From Acetivibrio thermocellus ATCC 27405 (GTDB lineage Bacteria; Bacillota; Clostridia; Acetivibrionales; Acetivibrionaceae), in NCBI RefSeq assembly GCF_000015865.1, contig NC_009012.1, forward strand, positions 434,001-498,000: a stretch of DNA of 64,000 nt, written 5' to 3'. Under the pieces are notes generated by a model. That model made no database searches and was not told where the DNA came from. It saw only the letters and a program-made list of their open reading frames with translations. Both the position numbers and the translations under genes were made by a program. This document shows positions 19,090 through 27,824 of the stretch, in pieces; the stretch's first letter is position 1; every line of letters starts with the position of its first letter.

Positions 19090-19656
19090 ATGGCAGGCGA
19101 AAAAAGATTCGGAACTGCATTATTTGGGTTTAAGAAAACTGATGTAAATTCATATATTGAAAAGATTTTAAGGGAATTTGATGAGAAACTGAAGGAAAAG
19201 GACAATGAAATAACCGCTTTGAAAAATCAGTGCAGAGAATTGAGAATTAAATATGAAGATATTGCAAGGAAAGCCGAGCAAATCAATATGGACAGGGCAA
19301 AAATTGCCGATGTTCTTATAAAGGCTCAGGAAAAAGCTGAGATGATATTGCAGGAAGCTAAAGAGAAGGCTGATGAAGAAAGAAGAAAACTTTCTGAACT
19401 TACCGAGCAGGAAAAGGAAAAACTTGTGGATATGAAGCGCGAGATAAAAGCGTTGAAGCAGGAGATTACCAAGACATTAAAGAAATACGAGCTTGACCTT
19501 GAGAAAGTTGTGGAGTTTGCCGGGGACATAGAAGGCATGGAGAACATGAACAAAGACGAGACAAAAAATGACAAGTCCGAAGACGACGATGATGAGATAT
19601 CTGATGCTATTCTTGAGGAAATCATGGAAGAGTATGCCGGCAAATCCAACACTTAA
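19090..19656 (+). CDS. DivIVA-domain coiled-coil protein
   Basis: 188 residues. The N-terminal segment GTALFGFKKTDVNSYIEKIL is the DivIVA-type membrane-curvature motif (G...F.G.K..DV..Y). It is followed by a long heptad coiled coil, roughly residues 25-150 with many Glu/Lys, and an acidic Asp/Glu tail ending in EEIMEEYAGKSN. DivIVA/GpsB-type proteins recruit division or cell-wall enzymes to septa and poles; which one this serves cannot be told. AGGAGG precedes ATG. It stands alone between trxA and the T-box leader. Confidence 0.75.
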   Translation: MAGEKRFGTALFGFKKTDVNSYIEKILREFDEKLKEKDNEITALKNQCRELRIKYEDIARKAEQINMDRAKIADVLIKAQEKAEMILQEAKEKADEERRKLSELTEQEKEKLVDMKREIKALKQEITKTLKKYELDLEKVVEFAGDIEGMENMNKDETKNDKSEDDDDEISDAILEEIMEEYAGKSNT

Positions 19657-19706
19657 ATTTTAAGGCGATATTTGATGAATGTTTCATTTGTTGTAAAAAT
19701 TATTAC

Positions 19707-19734
19707 TTGACAGTGGAAAAAAATATAGTATAAT
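19707..19734 (+). promoter_or_regulatory. Sigma-A promoter of the T-box operon
   Basis: TTGACA, 16 bp, TATAAT. Both hexamers match consensus perfectly. Confidence 0.8.
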
Positions 19735-19744
19735 TTAAAATAAT

Positions 19745-20075
19745 TTCATGAATTGTTTACTGCGATGACGGGGAAGAGTACATTTAGATACTTTATCAGA
19801 GAGTCGGGAAAATGGTGGAAGCCCGGCAAAGTGTCTATACGGAAGGCAGCCCTTGAGCTTCTCCTTGAGAAATTGAGTTTCCTAAATATTTGTTTGGGAA
19901 ACTCAAAAGTAGAGGAAGACGTATCCTCACGTTACAGAGGAGCAGTATTTATAACAGTATGGATGATTGACAGACTGTTATAAGAACTGGCAGAGTGAGT
20001 ACCTGTACGGTACTAATTAGGGTGGTAACGCGGAATGCTCCTTCGTCCCTTGCTTTTAGGATGAAGGAGTTTTTA
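19745..20075 (+). promoter_or_regulatory. T-box riboswitch, probably tyrosine tRNA-responsive
   Basis: A 300-base leader with all T-box parts. The stem I arm GATACTTT/AAAGTGTC carries the distal AGAGAG and GGTGGAAG elements. The conserved T-box AGGGTGGTAACGCGG (20019-20033) holds the TGGT that pairs with the tRNA ACCA end. An overlapping terminator (20038-20075) follows. In the specifier-loop strand after AAAGTGTC the sequence is TATACGGAAG; the alternative codon frames TAT and TAC both mean Tyr, though ATA (Ile) cannot be excluded. The T in TGGT implies a tRNA with discriminator A, as tRNA-Tyr has. It controls the Lrp-like/aminotransferase operon. Confidence 0.9.
20038..20075 (+). terminator. 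T-box-regulated terminator
   Basis: CTCCTTCGTCC pairs with GGATGAAGGAG, followed by TTTTTA. Its left arm overlaps the antiterminator region. Confidence 0.88.
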
Positions 20076-20171
20076 TTATATGTTTTTTATATATTTTTAT
20101 ACTGTTTTTATACTATATTTATACTATACATATTTTAACATAATAATTTTTGATTAAAGGAGTGGATATAT

Positions 20172-20651
20172 GTGGAAGAGATTTTAGAGATATTGGAAAG
20201 CAACAGTAAAATCAGTCCGGAAGAAATAGCCGTAATGGTCAATAAGAGTGTTGAAGAAGTAAGAGAAGCTATTAAAAAGTATGAAGAGGATAATGTTATT
20301 TTAGGCTATATGAGCCTGATAAACTGGGAGAAAACAAGTAAAGAATCTGTAACCGCTTTGATAGAAGTAAAAGTTACACCTCAAAGGGGAGAAGGATTTG
20401 ACAAGGTTGCAGAAAGGATATACAGATTTCCGGAAGTCAAGGCTTGCTATCTTATGTCCGGTGGTTTTGACCTGACAGTTATTGTTGAAGGTAAAACCAT
20501 GAAAGAGGTTGCGTTGTTTGTTGCTGAAAAATTATCCACGTTGGAATCGGTTTTAAGTACCTCTACGCATTTTGTATTGAAAAAGTATAAGGATAAGGGA
20601 ACTATTTTTGAAAAGAAACAAAAAGATGACAGGGAGGCAGTTGTGCTATGA
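20172..20651 (+). CDS. Lrp/AsnC-family regulator
   Basis: 159 residues from GTG 20172 behind AAAGGAG. An N-terminal winged-helix segment (ILEILESNSKISPEEIAVMV...EEVREAIKKYEEDNVILGY) is followed by an RAM/Lrp ligand-sensing ferredoxin-like fold (ALIEVKVTPQRGEGFDKVAERIYRFPEVKACYLMSGGFDLTVIVEG). Such proteins bind amino acids and form octamers. The gene overlaps the aminotransferase by four bases (ATGA), so the two are translationally coupled. Because a T-box already senses tRNA charging, this may be a second, amino-acid-sensing layer. Confidence 0.87.
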   Translation: MEEILEILESNSKISPEEIAVMVNKSVEEVREAIKKYEEDNVILGYMSLINWEKTSKESVTALIEVKVTPQRGEGFDKVAERIYRFPEVKACYLMSGGFDLTVIVEGKTMKEVALFVAEKLSTLESVLSTSTHFVLKKYKDKGTIFEKKQKDDREAVVL

Positions 20652-21820
20652 ATATTGCAGAAATGGTTTTGCCGACTGTCAGACAGGTACCTCCTTCAGG
20701 GATCAGGAAGTTTTTTGATTTGGTAAATGAAATGAAGGATGCCATATCCTTAAGTATTGGTGAGCCTGATTTTGTAACTCCGTGGAATATCCGGGAGGCC
20801 GGTATTTATTCGCTGGAAAAAGGGCATACCCACTATTCGCCAAATGCGGGATTTATGGAGCTGCGTGAAGAGATATGCAAGTATCAGGAGAGAAAATACA
20901 ATTTAAAATATGATCCAAAGACCCAGGTTATTGTAACCGTAGGAGGAAGTGAGGGAATTGACATAGCTTTAAGGGCTCTTGTCGGACCCGGAGATGAAGT
21001 GATTATTCCTGAACCTTGTTTTGTTGCCTATAAACCATGCACTATTTTCACCGGAGCTACTCCTGTGATAGTAAATTTGAGCGCGGAAAACGAGTTTCGG
21101 CTGACACCGGAACTTTTGGAAAAGGCAATTACCGACAGAACTAAAGTGTTGATTTTGCCTTATCCCAACAATCCTACAGGCGCCGTTATGGAAAAAAAGG
21201 ATTTAGAGGCTATTGTTGAAGTACTTAAGGACAAAGACATAATTGTTATTTCCGATGAGATTTATTCTGAGCTTACTTACGGAGTTAAGCATGTATCCAT
21301 AGCGTCTTTTCCTGAGATGAAGGATAAGACGGTGGTTATAAACGGCTTTTCCAAAGCCTATGCCATGACGGGCTGGAGACTTGGATATTGCTTGGGGCAT
21401 CCTGATTTGATTTCACAGATGTACAAGATACATCAATATGCCATAATGTGTTCTCCGACAACTGCCCAATATGCAGCCATAGAAGCTTTAAGAAACAGTG
21501 ATGATGATGTGGAAGCAATGGTCAGAGAGTACAACCGAAGAAGAAGAATTATGGTTGAAGGTTTCAGGAGTGCAGGGCTTGAATGTTTTGAGCCGTTGGG
21601 TGCTTTTTATGTTTTTCCGTGCATAGAATCAACAGGAATGACTTCGTATGAGTTTTCCGAAAGGCTTTTAATGGAGGAAAAAGTTGCGGTAGTTCCGGGG
21701 ACTGCTTTTGGAGAATGTGGAGAAGGATATGTACGTTCGTGCTATGCCAGCTCCATGGACAATATAATTGAAGCAATGAAAAGAATTAAAAGATTTGTCG
21801 AAAGAAATAGAAAGAAGTAA
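20648..21820 (+). CDS. Class I/II aminotransferase (aromatic/aspartate type)
   Basis: 390 residues, fold type I, pyridoxal-phosphate enzyme. Visible: SLSIGEPDFVTPWNIREA near residue 35, the PYPNNPTGAVM cofactor-ring Asn motif near 175, VISDEIYSELTY near 205, and the Schiff-base Lys in NGFSKAYAMTGWRLGY near 240, followed by the substrate-carboxylate Arg near the C-terminus (GYVRSCYA). Families with this pattern act on aromatic amino acids, aspartate or alanine. The upstream T-box, most likely tyrosine-specific, favours an aromatic amino acid aminotransferase. It starts inside the stop of the Lrp-like gene. Confidence 0.85.
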   Translation: MNIAEMVLPTVRQVPPSGIRKFFDLVNEMKDAISLSIGEPDFVTPWNIREAGIYSLEKGHTHYSPNAGFMELREEICKYQERKYNLKYDPKTQVIVTVGGSEGIDIALRALVGPGDEVIIPEPCFVAYKPCTIFTGATPVIVNLSAENEFRLTPELLEKAITDRTKVLILPYPNNPTGAVMEKKDLEAIVEVLKDKDIIVISDEIYSELTYGVKHVSIASFPEMKDKTVVINGFSKAYAMTGWRLGYCLGHPDLISQMYKIHQYAIMCSPTTAQYAAIEALRNSDDDVEAMVREYNRRRRIMVEGFRSAGLECFEPLGAFYVFPCIESTGMTSYEFSERLLMEEKVAVVPGTAFGECGEGYVRSCYASSMDNIIEAMKRIKRFVERNRKK

Positions 21821-21852
21821 AAAATAGAAATAAAAAGACTCTGGTTTTGGAA

Positions 21853-21886
21853 AGCTTGAGAAGCTTTTGGCTTCTCAGGCTTTTTT
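21853..21886 (+). terminator. Intrinsic terminator after the aminotransferase gene
   Basis: GCTTGAGAAGC pairs with GCTTCTCAGGC (with G-T pairs), followed by TTTTTT. Confidence 0.8.
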
Positions 21887-22065
21887 GAATAAAAAAATGT
21901 ACTATGTATAAAACATAGTACAAAAAAACAGAAATTCTATATATTAAAGTTGTGCAGGATGACAAATTTAAATAAAACTGAACTTAAGCAAAATGCGACT
22001 TAAGCATTTTGTAAATGCTTGTACCATGTAAAAACATAGAATTCTTATAAAATACACAGAATAAA

Positions 22066-22206
22066 TTATTTACTTAAATGTAATTGATTGATCATATGCC
22101 TCACAATTAATACGTCAAGTTCCTGGCTGACTGTGAGAATAGCATTATGATCGCCTGATTCAATTACCTTGTGAAGCTTTTGTCTCAAATATTCAATCTT
22201 GTCCAA
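22066..22206 (-). CDS. Spo0E-like aspartyl-phosphatase, 46 residues
   Basis: A short gene on the minus strand, starting at TTG 22206 with GGAGGGGG at good spacing. The product reads LDKIEYLRQKLHKVIESGD, then continues through the SQELDVLIVRHM signature that defines Spo0E-like phosphatases. These small helical-hairpin proteins remove phosphate from Spo0A~P and hold back sporulation. The length is normal for the family. The target is inferred from the family; no spo0A is present here. Confidence 0.85.
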   Translation of the reverse strand: MDKIEYLRQKLHKVIESGDHNAILTVSQELDVLIVRHMINQLHLSK

Positions 22207-22544
22207 AGCATCCCCCTCCAAGCAATCTTAATTATAATATTTATTTATAATAATGAATATTTTATCTTCGCAACCGTAAATTGATTTAAATAACTGTATT
22301 TAATGAATTTTTAATGAATAATAAAGTTTGCCGTAAAACTTGTTTATTGTCCATAATCTATGATAAAATGTTTTTAGTAAATCTTCACAAAAAAGTCCTC
22401 TTTTTTAGTCGTATCTTTATTTATACATACTTTATTTTACAGCAACATTTTGTTGCTGTCAATAAAAAATCAACAATTTGTTAACATTTTGTTGCTTTGT
22501 TTTTATGGTTGTGCGAAAATAGTGTCAAATAGTCTCGAGGTGAT
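22207..22544. other. Intergenic region between the Spo0E-like gene and the XRE regulator
   Basis: Divergent promoter region. The plus side carries the palindrome and repeats listed at 22440-22497. Otherwise it is AT-rich with no gene seen. Confidence 0.5.
22440..22497. promoter_or_regulatory. Repeated operator-like sites upstream of the XRE regulator
   Basis: A perfect inverted repeat CAGCAACA-TTT-TGTTGCTG (22440-22458) is followed about 15 bp later by CAACAATTTGTTAACATTTTGTTGC. The word AACATTTTGTTGC occurs twice. Spacing and position, about 50-100 bp upstream of the start, suggest autoregulation by the XRE protein or control by a related repressor. Confidence 0.6.
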
Positions 22545-23246
22545 ATGGGAATGGCTTTTGCAGCAATGCTTAAACAACTCAGGGAAGAAAAGCGTCTTTC
22601 ACAGAAGGATATTGCTGATTATTTGGGCATTACTCGACAGGCAGTGGCGTCGTATGAGCTTGCTAAAAGGGAACCGGACTATGAAGTTCTTAAAAAGCTC
22701 GCAGATTATTTTGACGTATCCATTGACTATTTGCTTGGAAGAACCAATTGCAGAGATGCTACGGCAGCAATTATAGGTAAGAATATTGATCTTATAAGGG
22801 GAAATCTTACATACAAGGAATTGTCAGAGGATATTAGTGCCAAATTGGGAGCGTTGATTTTTCCTGAGATGCTTGAGTTATATGCTCGTGGTGAAAGAAT
22901 GCCCTTTGTCGGAACGATAAAAATACTTGCCAAATATGCACAGGTAAGGGATTCTTTTTTTTACACCCATAACACTCCAGAGACCTATGAAAGAGAGAAA
23001 GAATTGTACAGACTGGAAATGAGCCAGCAGAAAATGGCAGAGGAGATTGAAGAGACAAAAGGTTTGCTTGATTTTACCGGTGATGTGGAACTAAAGAAAT
23101 GGATTTTAAAAGAGAGCAGTCTGCCTTATATCAAGTTGGCGAAGGAAATTCAGGATGCAGGCCTTCCTGTGGAAGTTTTTAAACCTCTCATAAATTCAAT
23201 TAAAAATAGCAATTCAAAAGAAGATAACAAGTCAATGGAAGAATAA
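22545..23246 (+). CDS. XRE-family transcriptional regulator
   Basis: 233 residues (ATG 22545 behind GAGGTGAT; ATG 22551 is also possible). A Cro/C1-type helix-turn-helix at about residues 8-65 (LKQLREEKRLSQKDIADYLG, ITRQAVASYELAKREPDYE) carries the common DYLLGR end. The remaining 165 residues are helical and unrecognised, with a second SinR-like segment (YKELSEDISAKLGALIFPEM). The ligand and targets are unknown. The upstream inverted repeats are the natural candidate operator. Confidence 0.82.
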   Translation: MGMAFAAMLKQLREEKRLSQKDIADYLGITRQAVASYELAKREPDYEVLKKLADYFDVSIDYLLGRTNCRDATAAIIGKNIDLIRGNLTYKELSEDISAKLGALIFPEMLELYARGERMPFVGTIKILAKYAQVRDSFFYTHNTPETYEREKELYRLEMSQQKMAEEIEETKGLLDFTGDVELKKWILKESSLPYIKLAKEIQDAGLPVEVFKPLINSIKNSNSKEDNKSMEE

Positions 23247-23498
23247 TTGTGATATAATTGTAATTCTTTTATTTCATTTCGGATAATTTATATCAGGGTG
23301 CAAAATTTTATAATTTAATAGTTTGGACCAATTCACGCCGGTTGCATTATGGTCTTAAAGGCTAAATACTACCTTACAGAGATTATTGGAATTTAGTTGC
23401 CAAATATTTTAATTAAATTTTATGATAGACATTATTTCTTATATGTTGTAAAATAAACCGTAATGAAATTTAAATATTGATTGGAGGAGTTGATGTAA

Positions 23499-24627
23499 GT
23501 GCTGGAGCTTGAACAGCTTAAACTTGAAATCGATGATTTTAAGCAAAATTTAGATGAAATGGGGAAATCTCTTTGACATCGCCAGTATAGGCAATCAAAT
23601 TGAGGAACTTGAACAAAAAGCTTCAGAACCTGATTTCTGGAATGATACCGAGAATTCTCAGAAAATTTTGCAAAAGATTAAATCTTTAAGAAGCAAAGTG
23701 GAAAGATACAACAAGCTGGTTTCCCAGTGGGAAGATTTGATCACTTTGTGTGAGCTTGGAATTGAAGAGCAGGATGAAAGTGTGATTCCTGAGGCGGTGG
23801 AAGGTTTTAAGGCCTTTAAAAAGGAATTTGAAGCTTTAAGACTTGAGACACTTCTTACCGGACAATATGACAAAAACAATGCCCTCCTGACCTTGCATGC
23901 CGGGGCGGGAGGAACTGAGGCCCAAGACTGGGTGCAGATGCTTTTCAGAATGTATACCCGGTGGGCGGAGAAGAAGGGATTTACTGTAAAGGTACTGGAT
24001 TATCTTGACGGAGAGGAAGCAGGTATTAAAAGTGTTACTTTCCAGGTTATCGGAGAGAATGCTTACGGTTTTTTAAAATCCGAAAAGGGAGTACACCGGC
24101 TTGTCAGAATTTCTCCCTTTGATGCTTCGGGAAGAAGGCATACTTCCTTTGCTTCACTGGATGTTATGCCGGAGCTGAATGATGATATTGAAGTACACAT
24201 AAACCCGGATGACCTTCGCATTGACACTTACCGTTCCAGCGGTGCCGGGGGTCAGCATATAAATAAAACCGAATCGGCCGTAAGAATTACCCATATACCC
24301 ACGGGTATAGTGGTTTCATGTCAGAGCGAACGCTCTCAGTTCCAGAACAAAGATACTGCCATGAAAATGCTTAAGGCAAAGCTTATGGAGCTGAAAGAGC
24401 GCGAAAACAAGGAAAAGATAGAGGACTTGAAAGGTATACAGTTGGAAATAGCATGGGGAAGCCAAATAAGGTCCTATGTGTTTTGCCCGTATACCCTTGT
24501 GAAAGACCACAGAACCAATTATGAAGAAATAAATGTGGATGCCGTTATGGACGGGGAATTGGATGGATTTATAAATTCTTATCTTTCAAGTGTGTCGAAA
24601 GACAACAATAAAGAAAAAGTAGGATAA
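23499..24627 (+). CDS. prfB: Peptide chain release factor 2, programmed +1 frameshift
   Basis: RF2 recognises UGA and UAA stop codons and triggers peptide release. Translation starts at GTG 23499 (GGAGGAG upstream), reads 25 codons to CTT TGA (23571-23576), then shifts +1 to GAC at 23575 and continues to 24627, about 375 residues. The shift site CTTTGAC with GGGG a few bases upstream is the classic RF2 autoregulation signal: when RF2 is scarce the UGA is slow and frameshifting wins. The body shows the SPF recognition tripeptide (RISPFDASGRRHTS) and the catalytic GGQ loop (SSGAGGQHINKTESAV). Reading the second frame alone from ATG 23554 would miss the true N-terminus. Confidence 0.95.
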
Positions 24628-24684
24628 TGTAGTATAGTAGTATATAATAAGGTATAATAAGGAAAAAAGCGGTTTAATTATGAC

Positions 24685-24716
24685 AAAAGTCTGCGGCTTT
24701 AAAGCTGCAGACTTTT
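24685..24716. terminator. Bidirectional terminator between prfB and the convergent secreted protein gene
   Basis: A near-perfect hairpin AAAAGTCTGCGGC-TTTAAA-GCTGCAGACTTTT with T runs on both strands. Confidence 0.85.
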
Positions 24717-24736
24717 GAATTTGGCTCTTATTAAGT

Positions 24737-27514
24737 TTATTTGGTTTCATCCGTGGGAACAAAGCCTATGGCACTTACACTGTCTGCCATAGGATCAATC
24801 TTTAGCAAAAAGTATCCTGATTTATTACTGTATCTTGCAAACACGTTGATAAAATGAGCTTCATATCTGCCTTTGCTTGAATATTTTACCGGTTGATTAT
24901 ATTCTTTTGGAAATTGTACTTCCACATTGGTCAGTAGGTAGTTTTCGAGATAGGAAGTACACTTGCTTTTAAGCTCTGAATAAGTGTAGTTTCTTGCAAG
25001 GAAGATGTCAAATCCGTCTTCGGACGGCAGTACGTCGATAAAATAGCTTTTTTCCAAAACAGGCATATCAATTCCGTCGGAATACCGGATTGTTACTGTC
25101 ATGTTGTCATAATCAGGGGTAATACGGTGAATCAATTTGCTGCCATACATTTCTTTAAGTTTTGGTTCTGAAGATTTTACAGCATCCTTTTGAAGGATGA
25201 CACTTATAATTTCGAAATTTTTATTTTCATAATCAAACTTTAACCTGTAAGTTCCCGCTTCTTTACAGTTGCTTAACTGAATAAGAATATCATCGTTTGA
25301 ATTCAGTGTCTTTGCATGGGTGAGGGTTGTTGACCTTCCAAGAATTAACTTGAAGCAGTTTTCCAGGAAAACTACTTTCTGATTTCGAGTCTCACCGGCG
25401 GATTTTCTTTTCAGATATTCCTCTGTTTCTTCCAAAGTAAAGGAGTTCACTATGGTATTTATGGCTTTGGAAAGTTCCTTGTCTGCAAGGCTTCCGTCGG
25501 TGCATAAATAATCACTGACAGACAAAAACAGGGAGTAAATTTTGCCGTCTCTTATTATGTCGACAGAATAACCGAGTTTGTGCCTTTGACCTTCGCCCAG
25601 GAAATTTATCAATCTGTAGATATAGATTATGTCATTTTCAATTTTTGCACTGGTGTTTAATATCTTTGTGTTTTTGGTGCCGTAAGGTGCATAATAATTC
25701 GCGGCATAATTTGTAAGAAGTTCTGCATTGTTTCCGCCAAAAAGTCTTAACAGTTCTCCGGCAGAGGCATCAATCAAAAATTCGGATTCATTGATGCAAA
25801 TGTCAAGAGGACCGGAGTATTCAGGACATACTATGGAAAACCTGTCGAAATTGATGTCCGTGGACGTATTTTTCAGCTCCCAGGACTCGGGATAGGAAAA
25901 AGAATATCCTTCGTACTCATTTAAAAATTTTTTAAAGCCGGTTTCTGTGGAGAAATTGTTTGCTTCAGGCTTTGTAAACTCTATTGATTTCACAATTTTC
26001 AAAAATTCATTGGCTATGGCTTCGGAAGGTTTTATTAATTTGCTGTTGAGTTCAATTTTATAAAGTCTCGAATTGTATATTGTATAATAATCCTGAATAA
26101 AGTACGAATCTGAAACGTCTTTTGTTTCATATTTTATGTAGTGGAAAGTTTTGCCCGACAGCGAAGTCTTTCCTTCCTCGACAGAATCGGTTTTTACCGA
26201 AGGAGAAGATTTTATAAAGTTCAATTTGTTTTTTATGCACGTATCCGGATCGTCTTGTATTGTTTCCACTGAGATTGATACATAATTATTGTAATCAATC
26301 TTAAAGCTTGTATAGTCAAGACTTTCTATAATGCTGTTTTGCAAGTATGGAACAAACGAGGACGGATATTGAATTTTATAGTTTTGCTGCGGGTTCTGGT
26401 ATTCGATGTATTCAATGTTACCTCCGGAAAGAGCAGGATAGATTCCAAGGTTGGCATCTTTAACGGTTTTCTTGTCATTGAGTATTTTAAGAGAGTTTTT
26501 ATTATTGGGTAAGTCCGGTATTTTGAGAGCGTTGACAAGTTCATTGATTTTAACTATGTTTTCAGAAGTTAAAAAACCTCTTTTTCCGGCTATATTAATC
26601 GTATATATTGACAATTTAGAATATATCGGAACAGTTATCATAATATGGGTTTCTTCGATTGAAAAGAGCCTGTCACTTTTTATTGTGTTGTACAGCACCA
26701 CATCGGAAGGCTGACCGTATAAAATGTCAGTGTAGTCGGCAAAGATTTTCATGTTGGATTCGCTTAACGCCGCGTCGGTGCCGCCAAACAGAAATTCATT
26801 TTTGTAAAGGGCCTGCATGGCTCTGAAATAGCTTTTTGCATAATCGCTTATTGCATTGAAAATTTCTTCGTCGGGCGATGTAAAGTCGTTGAGAATCAGA
26901 CGCATGCCGGCGATGGAGGTTGCATCCAGTTTGTCGCAGGTTATTGTGTAACTGAATTCTCCGTTGTTGTCAACAAGTACCACCGAATTATCATTAAAAG
27001 CGTTATGAGAACCGGAAAGGTCAATGCTGATTTGGGAAGGAATGTTTAAAAGATATCCGTGGGTAATGTTTTTAAAGGTTTTGAGATTTTCGTTTTCAAG
27101 AAAATATATGGACCCTGATTCTTCGTCATATTTTACGGTCAGATTAAACTTTTCCTCTATAAACTCAAAGGGTAGATAGAATTTTTGATTTATTATCTGC
27201 GGTATGTTGGGATTGTAATTTTTGACGGCGGCTATGGAATAGTCCAAAGGTCTTGCAGAGTACGTACTTGTTGTTTTTCCGTCATCAATGGTAAGGATTT
27301 GGTTTGAAAGGTCGCCCTTAAGTTTGACGCCCAGTATTTGAGCCATTTCATCAGCTTCGAGATAGTACTTGTCGTTTTTGTTTACGACAGTACTTTTTAA
27401 AGCATGAATTTTCCCGTTGTAGTATAAGTTCAAGTTAGTGCCGGCAAAAGTAACAGAAAAACTTAACATAACTATTGATATTAAAATTATAAACAATAAC
27501 AGAATCTTTTTCAT
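24737..27514 (-). CDS. Large secreted protein with copper-amine-oxidase-like N-terminal domain
   Basis: About 925 residues from ATG 27514 (MKKILLLFIILISIV...), which gives a clean signal peptide ending near TFA; the GTG nine bases upstream is too close to its ribosome site. Residues about 30-145 resemble the copper amine oxidase N-terminal-like domain common in clostridial surface proteins (YLEADEMAQILGVKL, KFYLPFEFIEEKFN). Beyond it I see three loosely similar Y-x-I/S-x-Y/I-P segments, near residues 155 (GYLLNIPSQ), 380 (NYKIQYPSS) and 537 (EGYSFSYPESWEL), suggesting repeated PsbP-like folds. No enzyme motif is recognised. It is probably extracellular or wall-associated. Confidence 0.65.
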   Translation of the reverse strand: MKKILLLFIILISIVMLSFSVTFAGTNLNLYYNGKIHALKSTVVNKNDKYYLEADEMAQILGVKLKGDLSNQILTIDDGKTTSTYSARPLDYSIAAVKNYNPNIPQIINQKFYLPFEFIEEKFNLTVKYDEESGSIYFLENENLKTFKNITHGYLLNIPSQISIDLSGSHNAFNDNSVVLVDNNGEFSYTITCDKLDATSIAGMRLILNDFTSPDEEIFNAISDYAKSYFRAMQALYKNEFLFGGTDAALSESNMKIFADYTDILYGQPSDVVLYNTIKSDRLFSIEETHIMITVPIYSKLSIYTINIAGKRGFLTSENIVKINELVNALKIPDLPNNKNSLKILNDKKTVKDANLGIYPALSGGNIEYIEYQNPQQNYKIQYPSSFVPYLQNSIIESLDYTSFKIDYNNYVSISVETIQDDPDTCIKNKLNFIKSSPSVKTDSVEEGKTSLSGKTFHYIKYETKDVSDSYFIQDYYTIYNSRLYKIELNSKLIKPSEAIANEFLKIVKSIEFTKPEANNFSTETGFKKFLNEYEGYSFSYPESWELKNTSTDINFDRFSIVCPEYSGPLDICINESEFLIDASAGELLRLFGGNNAELLTNYAANYYAPYGTKNTKILNTSAKIENDIIYIYRLINFLGEGQRHKLGYSVDIIRDGKIYSLFLSVSDYLCTDGSLADKELSKAINTIVNSFTLEETEEYLKRKSAGETRNQKVVFLENCFKLILGRSTTLTHAKTLNSNDDILIQLSNCKEAGTYRLKFDYENKNFEIISVILQKDAVKSSEPKLKEMYGSKLIHRITPDYDNMTVTIRYSDGIDMPVLEKSYFIDVLPSEDGFDIFLARNYTYSELKSKCTSYLENYLLTNVEVQFPKEYNQPVKYSSKGRYEAHFINVFARYSNKSGYFLLKIDPMADSVSAIGFVPTDETK

Positions 27515-27824
27515 ATGTAACACTATCCTCTTACCTCTTTAATTTTTTGCATATTTTATATTAACCATGGAACAAGGCTATACGCCCCCTACATTATGTA
27601 TAATATCAAAACTAAACGTCACGTACAACGATTGTTAACTCTTTGTAAAATAAGTGAAACAAACACTTAAAAAAATAAATAGAATAATATAACTCATGCA
27701 CTATTAATAAAATTTAGAAATTGTGGTATTATTCAATTGATTGGTTTCCCAAAAAGAAGCCTGCAAAAAAACGAATTTGCATGAATAAAAGAGTGCGTGT
27801 GAATGACGGGAAGGTGATGCCGGT
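27515..27824. other. Divergent intergenic region
   Basis: 310 bp between the secreted protein gene and the DUF2520 gene. It is AT-rich; no gene or strong hairpin was seen. Confidence 0.4.

Noticed and set aside
23499-23576. Separate short gene or prfB pseudogene
   Set aside because: The 25-codon frame ends at the classic CTTTGAC site, so it is the normal first part of RF2.
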